DNA from: Serilophus lunatus
Lineage: Eukaryota > Chordata > Aves > Passeriformes > Eurylaimidae
NCBI GenBank assembly: GCA_013399895.1
Contig: VXBA01003135.1
Coordinates: 131,568 to 195,567, forward strand
Direction of reading: 5' to 3'
Length of the DNA: 64,000 bases
A program made the position numbers and the translations under genes. Shown piece by piece: positions 12,190 to 24,910 of the stretch (its first letter is position 1; each line of letters opens with the position of its first letter). Below the pieces are notes generated by a model, which searched no databases, was not told the origin of the DNA, and saw nothing but the letters and a program-made list of their open reading frames with translations.

Positions 12190-15100
12190 ACACTGTGATT
12201 TTTGAAAGGCCAGTACCTGCAGAAGTGCTGCTGATGTATAATTAAAATATAAACACTTCCTTGGAGACATGGGATTTCCCATGTTTTCCAAGAAAGACAT
12301 GGATTTTATAAACACAGAAAATCCCTATCTTTCAGTCAGATAGATCCAGTAACAAACTTTCAAATGCAAATTTGTTGTTTCCCTCAAAATTTGGCCTTTT
12401 TTCTTCATTTATTTATTTTTAAATAGGAACAGTTATCTCGAAATAATATCTGAAAGAAAGCAGAATTAATTAGTTCAGGTATCAAGTGCATGTTGTACAT
12501 ACTCTTTGCCTAAGAAATGCAGTGCAAAGGAGTGATTAAAATGTTAAGTTGCCATGGCTACCTTTATATCACAAGGCAAGGAAAACTTGCACTCAAGATA
12601 AAGAAAGGAACAAGCCACTATTAATACAAATTTTTTTCAGTATTTTCAGAAGGAAAGTCTTTTAAAAAAAGAAGTGTTATACAATTTGCTGTCTTTTGTT
12701 TGTAGGTAAAGTGATGAGTATCTGCTGCTTGGATTAGTAGTGAATGAGTTTAACAGAGCACTGAATTCTTCATATTTGTTCAGATGTTTGAGACTAAGAA
12801 AAATATGATGGAAGAAATTTCTTTAATAATGCTGTAATTGCAGCTTTGTAGCTTTAGAATACAGTTTAAAAGAAATTTCTTTTTTCAAAAGAAGACATTG
12901 TGAGGATGCTTCCTAAACAAGAAATAACTGCAAGACTGTAGAAGCACCTTCCAATAAGTCACATTAAAATTGTTAGAGGAAAATGGTGATTTATTCGTTG
13001 CCCCATAAGGTACAGTTATTATGAAACATCAGATCCTAATTTTCCATTAAATTTTCTTAACTACAGTGAGTTTCTATCAAAAAAAAACAACCCTGTTTCA
13101 ATGAGTAGAAACTGAGGAAACGTTGTTGGATGCTAACATTTCAAGTCATGAAAGACACACACTTGATAGGAAGGCGCTTCTGGTTATGAAGGTGGGATTC
13201 TAAGTCCTAAATTAATTTTTCCTACTATGTATAAATCTGGAAACAGACTAAAATATTTAGGAGTATTTTAAAGATTGAGTTGTTTGCCTCATAGTATGCT
13301 AACTTGACTCCTTTATCAAAATATTGATTGTATCAATATATTTAAGTAACCTAAAAATAATTTTAAATGATTACACCACAATAATACATGGCCTTAAAGA
13401 CTTGTGAGTTCATTCTGGAAAGGGAGAAAAAGAAACATCAGAAGCAAACAACAACTTTTCTGCTCTGTATCGAGGTCTGTGCCCAGGTCCTAGTGCGGTA
13501 TGTTGCAGTACAAAAACCTTACTGGTGTTTAACCCACCAGTATATGAAGATAAAGCAATAAAGCAAAAACCAGAGAGAAGCAGAAAGCAAGGCTGACTCG
13601 GTGATGATGGCTACAGAACTTCTTACTCATCAGCAAGCAAGCTTTGAGATCTCTGTGATCTGTGAAACACAGCATGTGAACCATCACTGATGAGATCTGC
13701 CAGGGCAATTACACGAGGAAGAAAGTTTGGACTTTTCAAAGTACAAAATAGAGAAACCATGTATATCTATTCCCTTTGTTGTTTGAAAACTAGGATCAGA
13801 GATGCTCATATTCCAGTTGTACTACTTTTGATTATATGAACCAAGCAAAAACCTATTTGCTAAGGAGCTACGTGCTTTAAACTTAACATGAAACAAAACA
13901 TTGCTATTAAAAAACAGAGTGCACAAAGTCTCATTAAAAGGGTTTCTTCCCCTTTCCCTTGTGCTTTTGAATGACAGCATAATAGCTTCCAAATAAATGA
14001 AGAAAACACATTTACTGGGAGCTACAACTGAAAAGACTGCACATTGTGATTGATGGCCAGTTCTTTCCAAAGCTTCAGCAGAGGGTTATGACATTCATTA
14101 TTGCAAATTCCATACACCACCAGTGCAGAAACACAAAAACACTCACTGGATGCCATACAAGAACAGTCCAGCTAACAGAACTTTAATCCTGATAAAATAT
14201 GGAAATATACTATCATTTTAATAAATTCATTAAATAAATTTAATGAGGATTTTTCAAATGCCAGAAGTGTTTTAGTGGTCAGAAACCAGCTAAATATCAT
14301 CTATAAAGACTGCATCTATATTTCTGAGATATTAAACCAAACAACATCTGTAAAATCTACTGAGCCTTCAAAAGGACAGGGTTTTCCAGACTGGTTGTTT
14401 TGCTTTTTACTTTTTTTTTTTAGTTATTACTTTATTGTAAAAATGATACTTCTCTACTTTCTCTACAAATTAAATCAGCACAAATATGACTGTACACACT
14501 TACAGATAGTCACTGAAAAACTTAGGTGAATTAACTTATGGCAAACCAGATATTCAAAATATGAGATAAAGAGCTGGTCATCTTGTGTAGCTGCTTCAAC
14601 TCCTGAAATTTAACACTCAAGTCAGGTTTCAGAAAATAAAAACCAAAACCACTCTTCTATGTATAAATATAAAGGCATAGGGATAAACATATTTGTTTAT
14701 GGTGACATAACATAATTGAGCTTTTGTGAAATACTGTAACCTTTCCAAGACATTGAAAAATCTAAAATGGAGTGATACAGGGAAAACTAAGAATATTTGT
14801 ACAGTAGCACCTGCCTTCAGCAGAAGGTATATAGTGCATCAGAAAAGTTTGTAAAGTCCACTTGTGAAGATGCAGAGCTAAGAATTTATGACACCTGTAG
14901 TCAAATTTGAAAGACTTGGACTCAAACTCTTAAAACTCTTGGCTGCTCCATTTAAGTGCAGCTTATGGAAAAGCAAGACCTCCTGAAGTAGAAATGGTAA
15001 GTGATAGGTGTCCAGTTTCCTGAAAAATTCTGTAGCAAAACATGGAAAGTTCTGAATTTCAGTTTGTTTAAATCCTTCATGCTTACACAAATCCCTCTAA

Positions 15101-17289
15101 AGATTAGGATAATCATATTAAAACCTCTAAGGATATAGGCAACAGGGACCACAGCAATTCTGAGTTACCATCAGATAATTCTTTCATCATAAAACATATA
15201 AAAATAAAAACTGTAAATTTCAGCTGAGATGTTTTTAAGTAATTAGGATGCTGTGAGAGGTAAACACGAGCCTTAGTAACATTTAGCACACTGTGTAGAA
15301 ATTAATGCACTGAAAAACAGTGTTGACAAATTGAGGGAGTATATTTGTGCTTTTCTGGGTTGAAGGTGGTCAGAGAGAGCTACTGACTCTCACTCAAACT
15401 CCCCTAAAGGGTACCATTTGAAAATGTGTTCATGGTATTAACTGCTCTACTTATACAACCTTCTCACATGCAACACTGAAAAAAGCTATTATCCACCAGA
15501 GTCATATCTAAATAGTGACTCCAGAAGAAAAGAATGCAGATGTCATAAGCCTAATTCCACTTGGAACTGAGACTTCTTGAAGTCCTAAAATTGCTGTCAT
15601 CCTAAGCTATAACTAAAATATTTTCCTTTGGGATGTATTGAAAAGGCAAGGGAGAAAGACAAGTGCATCTTCTTATAAAGTTCTTTGTTTCCCTCTGAAA
15701 TTCAATTAAAAAACCCAAAAACACACAAAAACCCACCACACTAAAAACCCTACACATATTCAGTTTGGTTTTAATGGTAGAGAAGACTAAGCTCAAATCT
15801 TACAACAACTGTAACAGGATTAGATCCCTTCCCCCTTTCTTGTGTCTGCTGCTACAGTGAATTGCTACAGAAAAACAGTATTTTTTAACCATAGACTGGT
15901 ACAAACTCCTTTCAGAGAAGGAATGGCACAAAACAGACCCCATCAGCTATGAAGTTTTTCTTCCTCTTCCAGAAGAAATTGCCTCTGGGGATAGTCTCTC
16001 GCGTCTTTTCTTGCTCAGTTTGCTGGAAGCAAACAGCTATGGCTTTTGCACAGCCTTAGTGGATTATTCATCTAACTCAAACCATTCAGAAATATTTCTA
16101 ATTAGTCCCAATAGAGGCTTCTTGCCTACTTCTCCCCTCTTTCAATTAAATTTCCTTGCTGGAAAACAGGACACAAAATGGTTGCATCATAGTATTTCCT
16201 GAAATATTCCTGCAACTGGTATCCCAGGAACCAGGATGTTTATGAGGTTTAAGGTTTATGAATTTGGTCCTTTAAAGGGGTTTTGGATTCCAAGTATATC
16301 ATGAAGGCTGCAGCAGCCATGAGTCAGATAAAGGGTATAAATCTCTCAATTTTAAGATGGAGTCTTGGCAGAGGAGCCTCAACGGCCTCCGTAGCAACTA
16401 AGACTCTTTTTAGAGATCATAACCACAATAGAGAAGAGCAAACTGCAGCAAAGATACGTGGCTAAGTGACACGGGACCACCTCTACCACACAGGTCTGTC
16501 TTCACTACTTCTCTACTCCAAAAGTCAGGAGGATCCCTGGAATCAACACAAACAGGCTCAACCACTCTGTGTTAAGCTGTTGCACCTGCAGGAAGACCTG
16601 TGAGTCCCCGTGTTAGACTGCAAGGGAAATTAAACGCTATTTCCTCCCGTCTAGTTTCTCTGTTTCTTTTGATATCATTAAAAACAGACATTCATAAACA
16701 GAGACCACTATTCCCTTTAAAAAGATAACCTTCTTGGAGTGGTTACACTTCAGATCTTGATTTGCTCTTTCTTTCAAAGTCTTCTACTGGTTTTCCTATG
16801 CTTTGTTCCTGCAGCTCAGAGTAACTTTAGATCACTCCAGAGGAAAACAACACACAAGAATATGAAGAAACTCAGGAATTATATTATTTGTAATTACATT
16901 ACAGAGCTTCTCGTATTCTCCTCACTGAAAGCTGGCTCTTATGCATTTACTTTTTACTTCAAAAGGAATCACAATCTGATTTCCCACCTCCTAATCAGAT
17001 GATCACCTGTCAGTTCAGGAGCTGAGCAGGAATTGCCTGTGTTTGCAATTCCTACAGCTCACAGGCCCTGTGTCCACAAGGTCCATTAGCAATCTAAAGG
17101 ACTGAAAGTAGCAAAATCAGTTTCAGGGACTGCCAAGAAAATCCTTTTGGAAAAAAAGAAAAATATTTATTTTTGCCTTTAAAAAAAAAAAAAAAAACAC
17201 AAAAAACAACCAGACTCAATGAAGACAAGGAGCTTCAGCAGCATTCTGACCACGAGGGGATAAATCAGTTTTCAGCTGCCATGGGCAGG
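12190..17289. other. AT-rich anonymous DNA, no gene seen
   Basis: I see no repeat family or exon. A small perfect inverted repeat (8-bp arms, 3-base loop) lies at 13321-13339, and an A-run at 17181-17197. Open frames are 87 codons or fewer and unrecognised. Confidence 0.55.
17181..17197. repeat. A homopolymer (17 nt)
   Basis: Seventeen consecutive A, followed by an A/C-rich stretch. There is no associated retrocopy that I can recognise. Confidence 0.9.
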
Positions 17290-17427
17290 TAATGAGGACC
17301 TGCTGTTGACACAGTTGTGGAGGGAAGATTCACTAGCCAGTTTTTATTCCTCCTGCAAAGGCAGAAACTGGGCTCTGTTTATTAATATTTGTGACGGTGC
17401 TTCATGCAGAACAGCAGGTCCTCATTA
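17290..17427. repeat. Perfect 18-bp inverted repeat, 102-bp spacer
   Basis: The arm at 17290-17307 is TAATGAGGACCTGCTGTT. Bases 17410-17427 are its exact reverse complement. Pairing fails at the next base on both sides, so the arms are exactly 18 bp. They bound 138 bp in total. This could be terminal inverted repeats of a very short, old DNA-transposon derivative, a hairpin-forming element, or two oppositely oriented copies of one binding site. I see no clear target-site duplication. Confidence 0.9.
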
Positions 17428-20400
17428 GGAAAGCTACATTTACCACAAACATTCACCTCTCTTGCAGAGATCAAGTGACAATTTGAGCTCACAGCATACA
17501 AAAATCTACCCGCTCTTTTTCATGAGGCAAAAGACAATCAGAAAGAATTAACATATACATGCTACTATGAGCAAATTTTCTTCTTTTGAAATTACATCTT
17601 TTAATTTCAGTAACACAGAAGATCACCAAGCAACTAGGAAAGTTTGCCTACCTAGATGTCATTCAAGCATTAAACGGAGCAGGAGGGGGCTGAGTAAAAG
17701 AGTACAAGTCTTAGAAATCTGTGCTCCTTCAAAAGCACAGTGCATATGTGCCTCTTCAGCCAATGATTCAAAATCGCATAATAAAGTTAATTCTGTAATT
17801 AAGTACAGAACAAAATTCAGGGTTGTTTATAAGTTACAGATGCCAGTCACTAAATGAGAACACATGGGGTGAACCCTATGTGAAAAAAGTGAAATAGATA
17901 GATCCACTGAGAATTTTCATAGAATTTAATTATTTGATGGCTAAAAATTTCATACAACAGAAGACAGGATGCAGTGGAGGAGGAGAGAGAGGATTTCAAT
18001 TTGTCCTCTTTCTGAGAATGAATGTAAATGTTTTCAGGAGAGAAATAATTAACTGAAAACTCTTGCATTTCCTTAGTCATAAACTTACATTACAAAACCA
18101 CTGAAACTCCATCAAACTGTAGCTGAACAGCCAACAATACCACACTCACCCAAGTTAAATGAAAAACGAAGAGGAGACCAGGTTAACGGGCATGTTTTGC
18201 TTTCAGGGAAAACACACAAACAACTCCAACAAAACAAACAAAAAACCACCACAGCATTGCTGGTACTAATTTTTGAGATTGGAGAGCTTGGTAATTTAGA
18301 TGTCTGACTCTGCCCCTCCTTCCTGCCTATTCTTTATTTTGGCTCAAATATTTTGCTCAGGTTCCTTGTAGAATATTTGAATAATACCTGATGCTGATAC
18401 TTAGTGTGCAGAAAAAGCCCTGCTAATCTTTAATGGCGTTTCAATAATACATTTTGTGTATACACTTCTAAGCAGCCCCACACCATCTGGGCCATCAACT
18501 GTTGCCTTTGGCAGAAGTAACAACATTGTAACAACAACCACTAATATCATCTTTGTCTGTGCTCTTTTATTACAACTTACCAAGGAGCCACACTTGGTGC
18601 TGGAACCTACTTACATTATACAAAATAGTACCTGTGCACCATATTAACAAGGGACCATTGCTCTCTGCAATACTGCAGATAATTTGACCAAACGAAGTCC
18701 CATCTAGAGGAATTGCAGGAAGTCATACAGGCACGTTAAGTTTGATGAAATGATGACATTTCAGGACTAAATTTTGTTCATGGTATAAGGATCAGTGATT
18801 ACATGTTCCCAAAATACTACTACTGGAACCCTGGTAAGCTCCCAAAACTCTAAACCAGAAAGTTATATGCAGAATTGTCTGAGAGAAGCCTGAAGGAGAA
18901 CTTCACCATTTGGATCAGCAAAACTTAAAAAATAACCAGTTTTAACAAACACTAATGCAAGAACAAACACGGTAGCTAAACAAAAACAAATATTTCTTTT
19001 TAGGAGGCATAAGCGTCAACAATTTTTTGGAGTGATCACATCAAGTTTAATTTTGTCTTTTCAGGGTCTAGAAATATGGAACAACTATGCAAACAGTTTA
19101 AATCTTTTTACATCAAAAATTCTCTGCATAACACAAGAATTGAAAGTACTAACTAAATACTCACTGTGTACTTAGAGATGGAATCACTTTCAGTCACAAA
19201 AATGTATTCCAAAACCATGTCTGTGGTTTTTATCAATGTTTTCCATGATCTTAAATTTTGCAGGAATCATACCATCAAATAGGTGGCTTCCATAAAAGCT
19301 AAAATCATTATTCTATTCAATTTTGCTACATATTCTGGGTAGTCTGCCTCAATTTTATTTTTCCAAATGTTGCACAATTTAATTAAAAAGTTTCTTTGGT
19401 CACAGTGCAAATAATGCCACTGGATGAACACATAAGAAAGTAAAAAACTACATTACACTTCTCCCAAACTTGTATGTCCATAGTAGTTTCTAGAAACATT
19501 TTCTTGGTTGTGAAAGAAAGCTTTTTGTACTGCTGAAGATGGCACCGGCATCAGAGTGAAAAAATAATCTATATTCTAGAACTGTGCTTTCAAATAAACA
19601 AAAGAACAACATAAGCAAAAATGTTATGGCCACATCTAACAGAGCCAAATGGTTTGAACGGGGCATATATCTGTAACTGTGGAAAGTTATTTCCTCATAA
19701 AGACAGCATAATTTAACAAGTAGCTCAGCAAATAATGAAGAAAATCAAATCTTTTGAATAGTAATTTACTTGCAATTAACTCAAATTATTCAAGAGTCAT
19801 GTACACAATGGATGAGAGAGTCCATGGCGCATAAGTGAGAGTAATTGCCATATAAAGCTGAAATGGAGAAGACGTTCAGAAAGGGAAAAATTCTTCCCAG
19901 CTGTATTTCCTAAGTTGAACACAAGGATTGAAAGCAAAGAGTGAACTATGAGTAGGTTTGAGAAAATAACTCCATGGATCAAGGACAGAAAACAAACAAC
20001 TACTGGGAAAAGATAAAGTATCCTAGAAAGTAAGAGACAGCTGATGAAAGAAATCACTGCGGATTGCAAGAGCTTTGCATGGACAAACCCATAAGCAAGT
20101 CTGACTGATTAAGAGTGATGATGGGAAATATCTAAAATGTAGAATTTCTCTCATTCATTAGAGGAAAACTCGTGAAGACTGATATGATATTCCAGCTGGA
20201 GAAACAGTCCTGACAATCATCACTGACTTAGTTTCAAGGAGAAGAACAAAATAATTGGCTTACAAGCAGTTTATTACAGAAAATCTAAGAGGTGCCACCA
20301 GCACGCAGGATAAATCAAGCAGCAATATAATTGGTGTAAGATGAGATGAAAAAGTATGGATATAACAAAACACAACTGCAAATCATCAGAAATATTCCAG

Positions 20401-22722
20401 AGATACTGCAAGGGGAAGGAAAGACGTATCCCTGGAATGAGGGGAATAGGGGCATGTTACCTCATGTAAACCTGCCCTTGAAGCTTCTGAAAGAGCAGCT
20501 AAGGGTTGGTAACTGATTATTAATGCAAGTATTCGGAAAATGCCTCCTATTTGTCTACAAAACTTTGGAGTCCTAAGTAAGCTGTACTAAAACAGAATTA
20601 ATAAATATATCTAAAGCATATTAGGATGACAATGGCTACAAATTTCCAGGGAGAGTGAAGAGCTCTGAAGACATAAAGCACAATAATAGTGACACATTTT
20701 ATTTACTCCCATATAGTATACTATGGCAACATAACATGTTTGCTGGACATACTAAACCACAAAGAAGCACTTTTTGGAACAGGTAATGAAAAAAACTCAC
20801 AAGATGAGAAGCAATTCTTGAATCAGCTCAAGATTTAAGATGAAGCTATCAAAGAAAAACTTTATAATAGACACTACTCCACACTCAGATACAAAACTTC
20901 TTGTATAAGAGGGGAAAAAAGCCAAAAAGAAACCCAAAAGTAAACTCACAAGAGGTTTAACTTGAAAGGTTAGCTTGCTTTAACTTGAAAAAGAAGAATG
21001 ATACAAAAATGAAGAAGCTAGTTAAAAATAAATTAAAAAGAATCGGCTAAAAATTTAAAATATTCATATAAATATTTTAAAACTTTCTTTTTATATAAAC
21101 TGGCATAGAAACTCTTTAAAGCCACCACTGTAAAAGCTCTCAGAGTACATGTATATTACCTATCAAAAATAATTTTAAATAGATCTCCAAAAAAATCAGT
21201 GTACTCAAATAGCAGAGTAAAAGAGGCTATTAGACATGAAAAGACATCCTAAGTTGCATACACCTGAGAAAATTGAAAATAACAAACTCTGAAAGGATTA
21301 ACTTAGAATCAGAAGGGAATAATAAAATAAAACCACCAGAAGAGTTCATGAAGTAACTTGCTAAAGATTAAAATTACCAAATTTTCAAATATCCACAAGA
21401 AACAGGAAGCCTGTTTGAGCATATGGAGTCAATGAATGTATAGGAAGGAAAACTGAATTAATACTACCCATACATATTTCCTATAGAGAATCTTATTGGT
21501 GTTTGGAACTGAACGTATTCATATAGGAAGAGTACAAAATACTTCCTCAAACTGACCTGTTATTAGAAAGCTTTTAGAATAAATTGATAAAATTAATAGA
21601 AACACATAGTATTAATCCACTGGTTCCAAAGTATCTCAGATATAAAATCTGTGATTATCTAATTGTGATTTTCAAGCTACAATTTGAATTAGTGTTAACG
21701 TAAGTAGAACAAAAGATAATAAGTACAGTATCAAGAGCTCAGGGAATCTGACTCCTGAAATGGAGATATTGGTAGAAAGTTTATTGGAAGACTAAAATGT
21801 TTACCTCATTGATTGAAGAATTATGAAAGTCCACATCCTGGAGGTCCTCCCAGGTCTCTGAGACCATTGGCAAAAAGAGTGTTCTTTTGTCCCCTGCCCC
21901 AAAATTGTGACACAATCCTTCACTGAAGACTATCATGGAACAGGAATAAAAATCCTCTTGTAGATTAATAACTGGTAAAAAGACAAGAAACAAAGATTAG
22001 AGAACACTCTTATATGCATGCTCTTATCTGCAGAGATTTTCAGATAGGCTTTATAAAAGCAAACCCTACAGAAAAGTGTTCCTTATTATAAATTTCACTC
22101 TGGCATTTGAAAGCAATTCTTACAGAAGCAACCTACATGCTGACCCAAGGCTCTATGAAAGCTGTTTACCTCCTAATCTATCATTAGTTCTCTTCCATAA
22201 GACAATAAAAAAGCAGTCCAAAAGAATAACAAGGTAAAAACGGCATAAACAATTTCCATCTTCACTTCTGCTGAATGGAAGGGTCGAATCTGTTTGGTTT
22301 TAAGAAGAAATTATGCTAATTTAAACAAGAAACCTACAGTAAGAAATAAATTGTTGCACATCTTACTCAGAAACATCACATAACAAGGTCATTCTGGCTG
22401 AGGCAATTATTTTGGCAAATTGTTGTGGAGGGATAAAAGCTAATAACACGAGTTACAACTAGTGAATTGCACATGTGTGTCTCAACACTCAATGGATAAA
22501 GAAATTTATTTCTGTAAATTAACAATATGATAAACAAGGCTGTGTTCTATATAGACATTGCTGTGCAGGAACCAACTTTGCCAGATGAAAACACATTGTT
22601 ATTTGTCTTGTTATATGAATTTAACCCAGTATCAACAGCTACAGCAAAGCAGCACCTGCAATTCCTCAGAGGATGGAACGCAGATAATCCCCTCCGTTTA
22701 GGACATGATGTCTCCTAAGAAG

Positions 22723-22753
<31 letters not shown>

Positions 22754-24479
22754 ACTTTTATTCACAAATAAATGTGCAAAGGCCAATATTTAATTTGCAG
22801 GAACAAATGCAACACCTGTCTGTGGTACTTTGGACATAAAAGCAGAAAGGTGGAGCTCTGCCCATGGGCAGTGCTGCCACCCTGGAGGTGACCCAGCACT
22901 GGGCTTGGGAGCTCAAGGTGCACTGCACATTCTCTTAGGACTAAAGAACCCTCAGCATTGTTAGGTTACTTTCATTTGGGGGAAAAAAAAAATAAAAAAG
23001 CAATTCTAGGAGTTAGATTGTTTTTCTTGTCCATTTGTTCGAATTTTTGGGGGAGAAACAGGATTTTTCAAACATTATCAGCAGGAGGACTGGAGAATGA
23101 GCAGGTAAATACAGCTTTTCTCCCAGGAGGGAGCTAGCCAGTGGTCAGCTCAGTTCTCCAGGCTTTCTGTACACAAACCTGCTGATGCACAGCCTGAGAA
23201 CACAATTCTGGCTAATAGACCAAACAGTCCCATTACATAAGGCTAAGCTATAATAAAAGAAGTTTAAGGCAATGATTGCGCTGTACCAGTGTCCTACAGG
23301 TGTCATGAAGCAGACAGTATGCTAGGCCTGGTCCCAGGAGAACTATTTTGCAGAGAAAGAAGTGCAGGATGCTGCAGTGATCAACTGTGAAACATGGCCA
23401 GGAAAAAGAAAGGGAGCTAAAAGTGCCTCAGCCACTACAAATGACAAAAATCTCATCTGTCTAAAGAATCTGGAAAAGGAATATAAAGTTTTAAAGCAGA
23501 AAAGAGTAAGAAGAAGTAAAATGCTTGATCCACAGCTCAAGGGCAAACTGGAAACTGTTCTTCTACCTCATGCAGACATAAAATTGCTAGAAGGATGTTC
23601 TCATAAACAAAGTGCTGGAGGCCATGCCATCGTCCACCTCCTCCTGTTTCTCTCTACATCTAAGGAAGGCAAGTACATCTCATAAAACAGAAGATGCACA
23701 CGTTTCAGGAATATCCCAGAGGCAAAAAGAAAGAATAGTGAAACAGTAACAGCTTTCAGAGCTGGTGATACAGCCTCTCCTATTTAGGTTAAAAATCCTC
23801 TAGGGCCTGTTCCTACTTCTGATTTCCACGTACTTGCTGGATTTTCCACAGCTTCATTATTCAAAGAAAATAGCAGGATTTTACTGAGGTTGGCCATTGG
23901 GGGCAAAATTCAGCCGCAGCAGAAAGTCAGATGAAGGTACTTGCACCTTGTAAATCCCAATCTCACTCTTAAGGGAACCACTTAAGTACCCATTAAACCC
24001 TCTGGGCCTGAACAGGATTTAAATGAGGGAACAGAGATCTGATCTTTTTTCCTCCCATTCTTTTATGCCCCGGAAAGTGTTTTACATTACAATTTATTCA
24101 TTGGTATGGTTTTTCCAGTTAATCATTGCAAACAATTTCACACTTGGTTTTGAAAAGATCTAAACGAAGCTCACTAATGTTTTAAACAGACCTTGATATT
24201 TCCATTGCCATATATCACCAGAACAAAGGGAATGAAAGAGAAGGTGGGAAAATAACAGGACAACCTCAGAACAGAGCTAACTCAAGATTTATAAGTAGAG
24301 TGGAAAAGTGAAAGAAAGGCTAATGATCTATACACTAAAAAACTCTCCTTCTTTGCCATTGACAGGATTATGCAGCTTAATAGTAGTGTCTGTGAATAGC
24401 ACCTCTGCGCTAAAATAAATACTGAGGTGTGCTCCTTTTTAGGCCAATGCAGAACTTATAAAATAATAATTAAAAAAGG
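17428..24479. other. AT-rich anonymous DNA, no gene seen
   Basis: I see nothing I can name except the A26 tract at 22723-22748. A 107-codon plus-strand frame at 23362-23685 is Lys-rich and unrecognised. The 22.4-kb and 23.0-24.2 kb parts are slightly richer in GC than their surroundings. Confidence 0.5.
22723..22748 (+). repeat. A26 homopolymer, possible retroposition tail
   Basis: Twenty-six uninterrupted A preceded by GAAG. Such a tract can be the tail of a retroposed transcript in plus orientation. The roughly 200 bases before it resemble no transcript I can identify, and I found no flanking duplication. Confidence 0.6.
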
Positions 24480-24910
24480 TCAGTTTCACCCATTAATTTA
24501 TTCACACAATTGCCCAAGATTTAGCTGACAAAAGAAGCAAAGAAGACCCTGATGCTTTTTTAATATCCATATGAAATGGCACTCAGACAGATTTAGTGTT
24601 TGATTTAAAGCAAACTGATGGCTAAGTTATACATTTAGAAAGGGATGCTGGGGTAAGGTCAAACCACTATCATTAGCATCCCGAGGAGGAAGGCTGATAA
24701 TTACTAATGTTTAAAAGCATCAGCAGTCCACTGATTGCATGGATTTTCTCAGACTTTGTTCAGCCAGTTTCTCAAGTAAAAAATAGCATTCAAAGGCTTT
24801 AGCTCATACAATGTAAGCCTCACTCATTAGTAATCCTTGGAGCTTGACTTCATTTGAGCCTGTTCTGGGTCTGGATAGCAATTAGTATTGCCCTCCAGGT
24901 AAGGGAGTGT
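24480..24910. other. Candidate conserved noncoding stretch
   Basis: Low-repeat DNA dense in homeodomain-type TAAT cores: TTAATTTATT near 24495, ATAATTACTAATG near 24697, CATTAGTAAT near 24825, and CAATTAGTATT near 24880. It has no coding frame. It looks like a vertebrate distal enhancer or conserved noncoding element, but this is inference from composition alone. Confidence 0.25.

Noticed and set aside
13321..13339. 8-bp inverted repeat with 3-base loop
   Set aside because: Short and AT-only enough to be expected by chance in this much AT-rich DNA.
13601..13690. Box C/D snoRNA-like pattern (GTGATGA at 13601, CTGA at 13687)
   Set aside because: The terminal stem is only about 3 bp, there is no D' box in a good position, and it resembles no snoRNA I know. 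Such motifs occur by chance.
19797..20250. Suspected further CR1 copy
   Set aside because: I could not match any diagnostic CR1 block in order on either strand.
23362..23685. 107-codon Lys-rich plus-strand frame
   Set aside because: No family similarity and no clear splice signals. A minus-strand frame overlaps it equally well. Chance is the simpler explanation.
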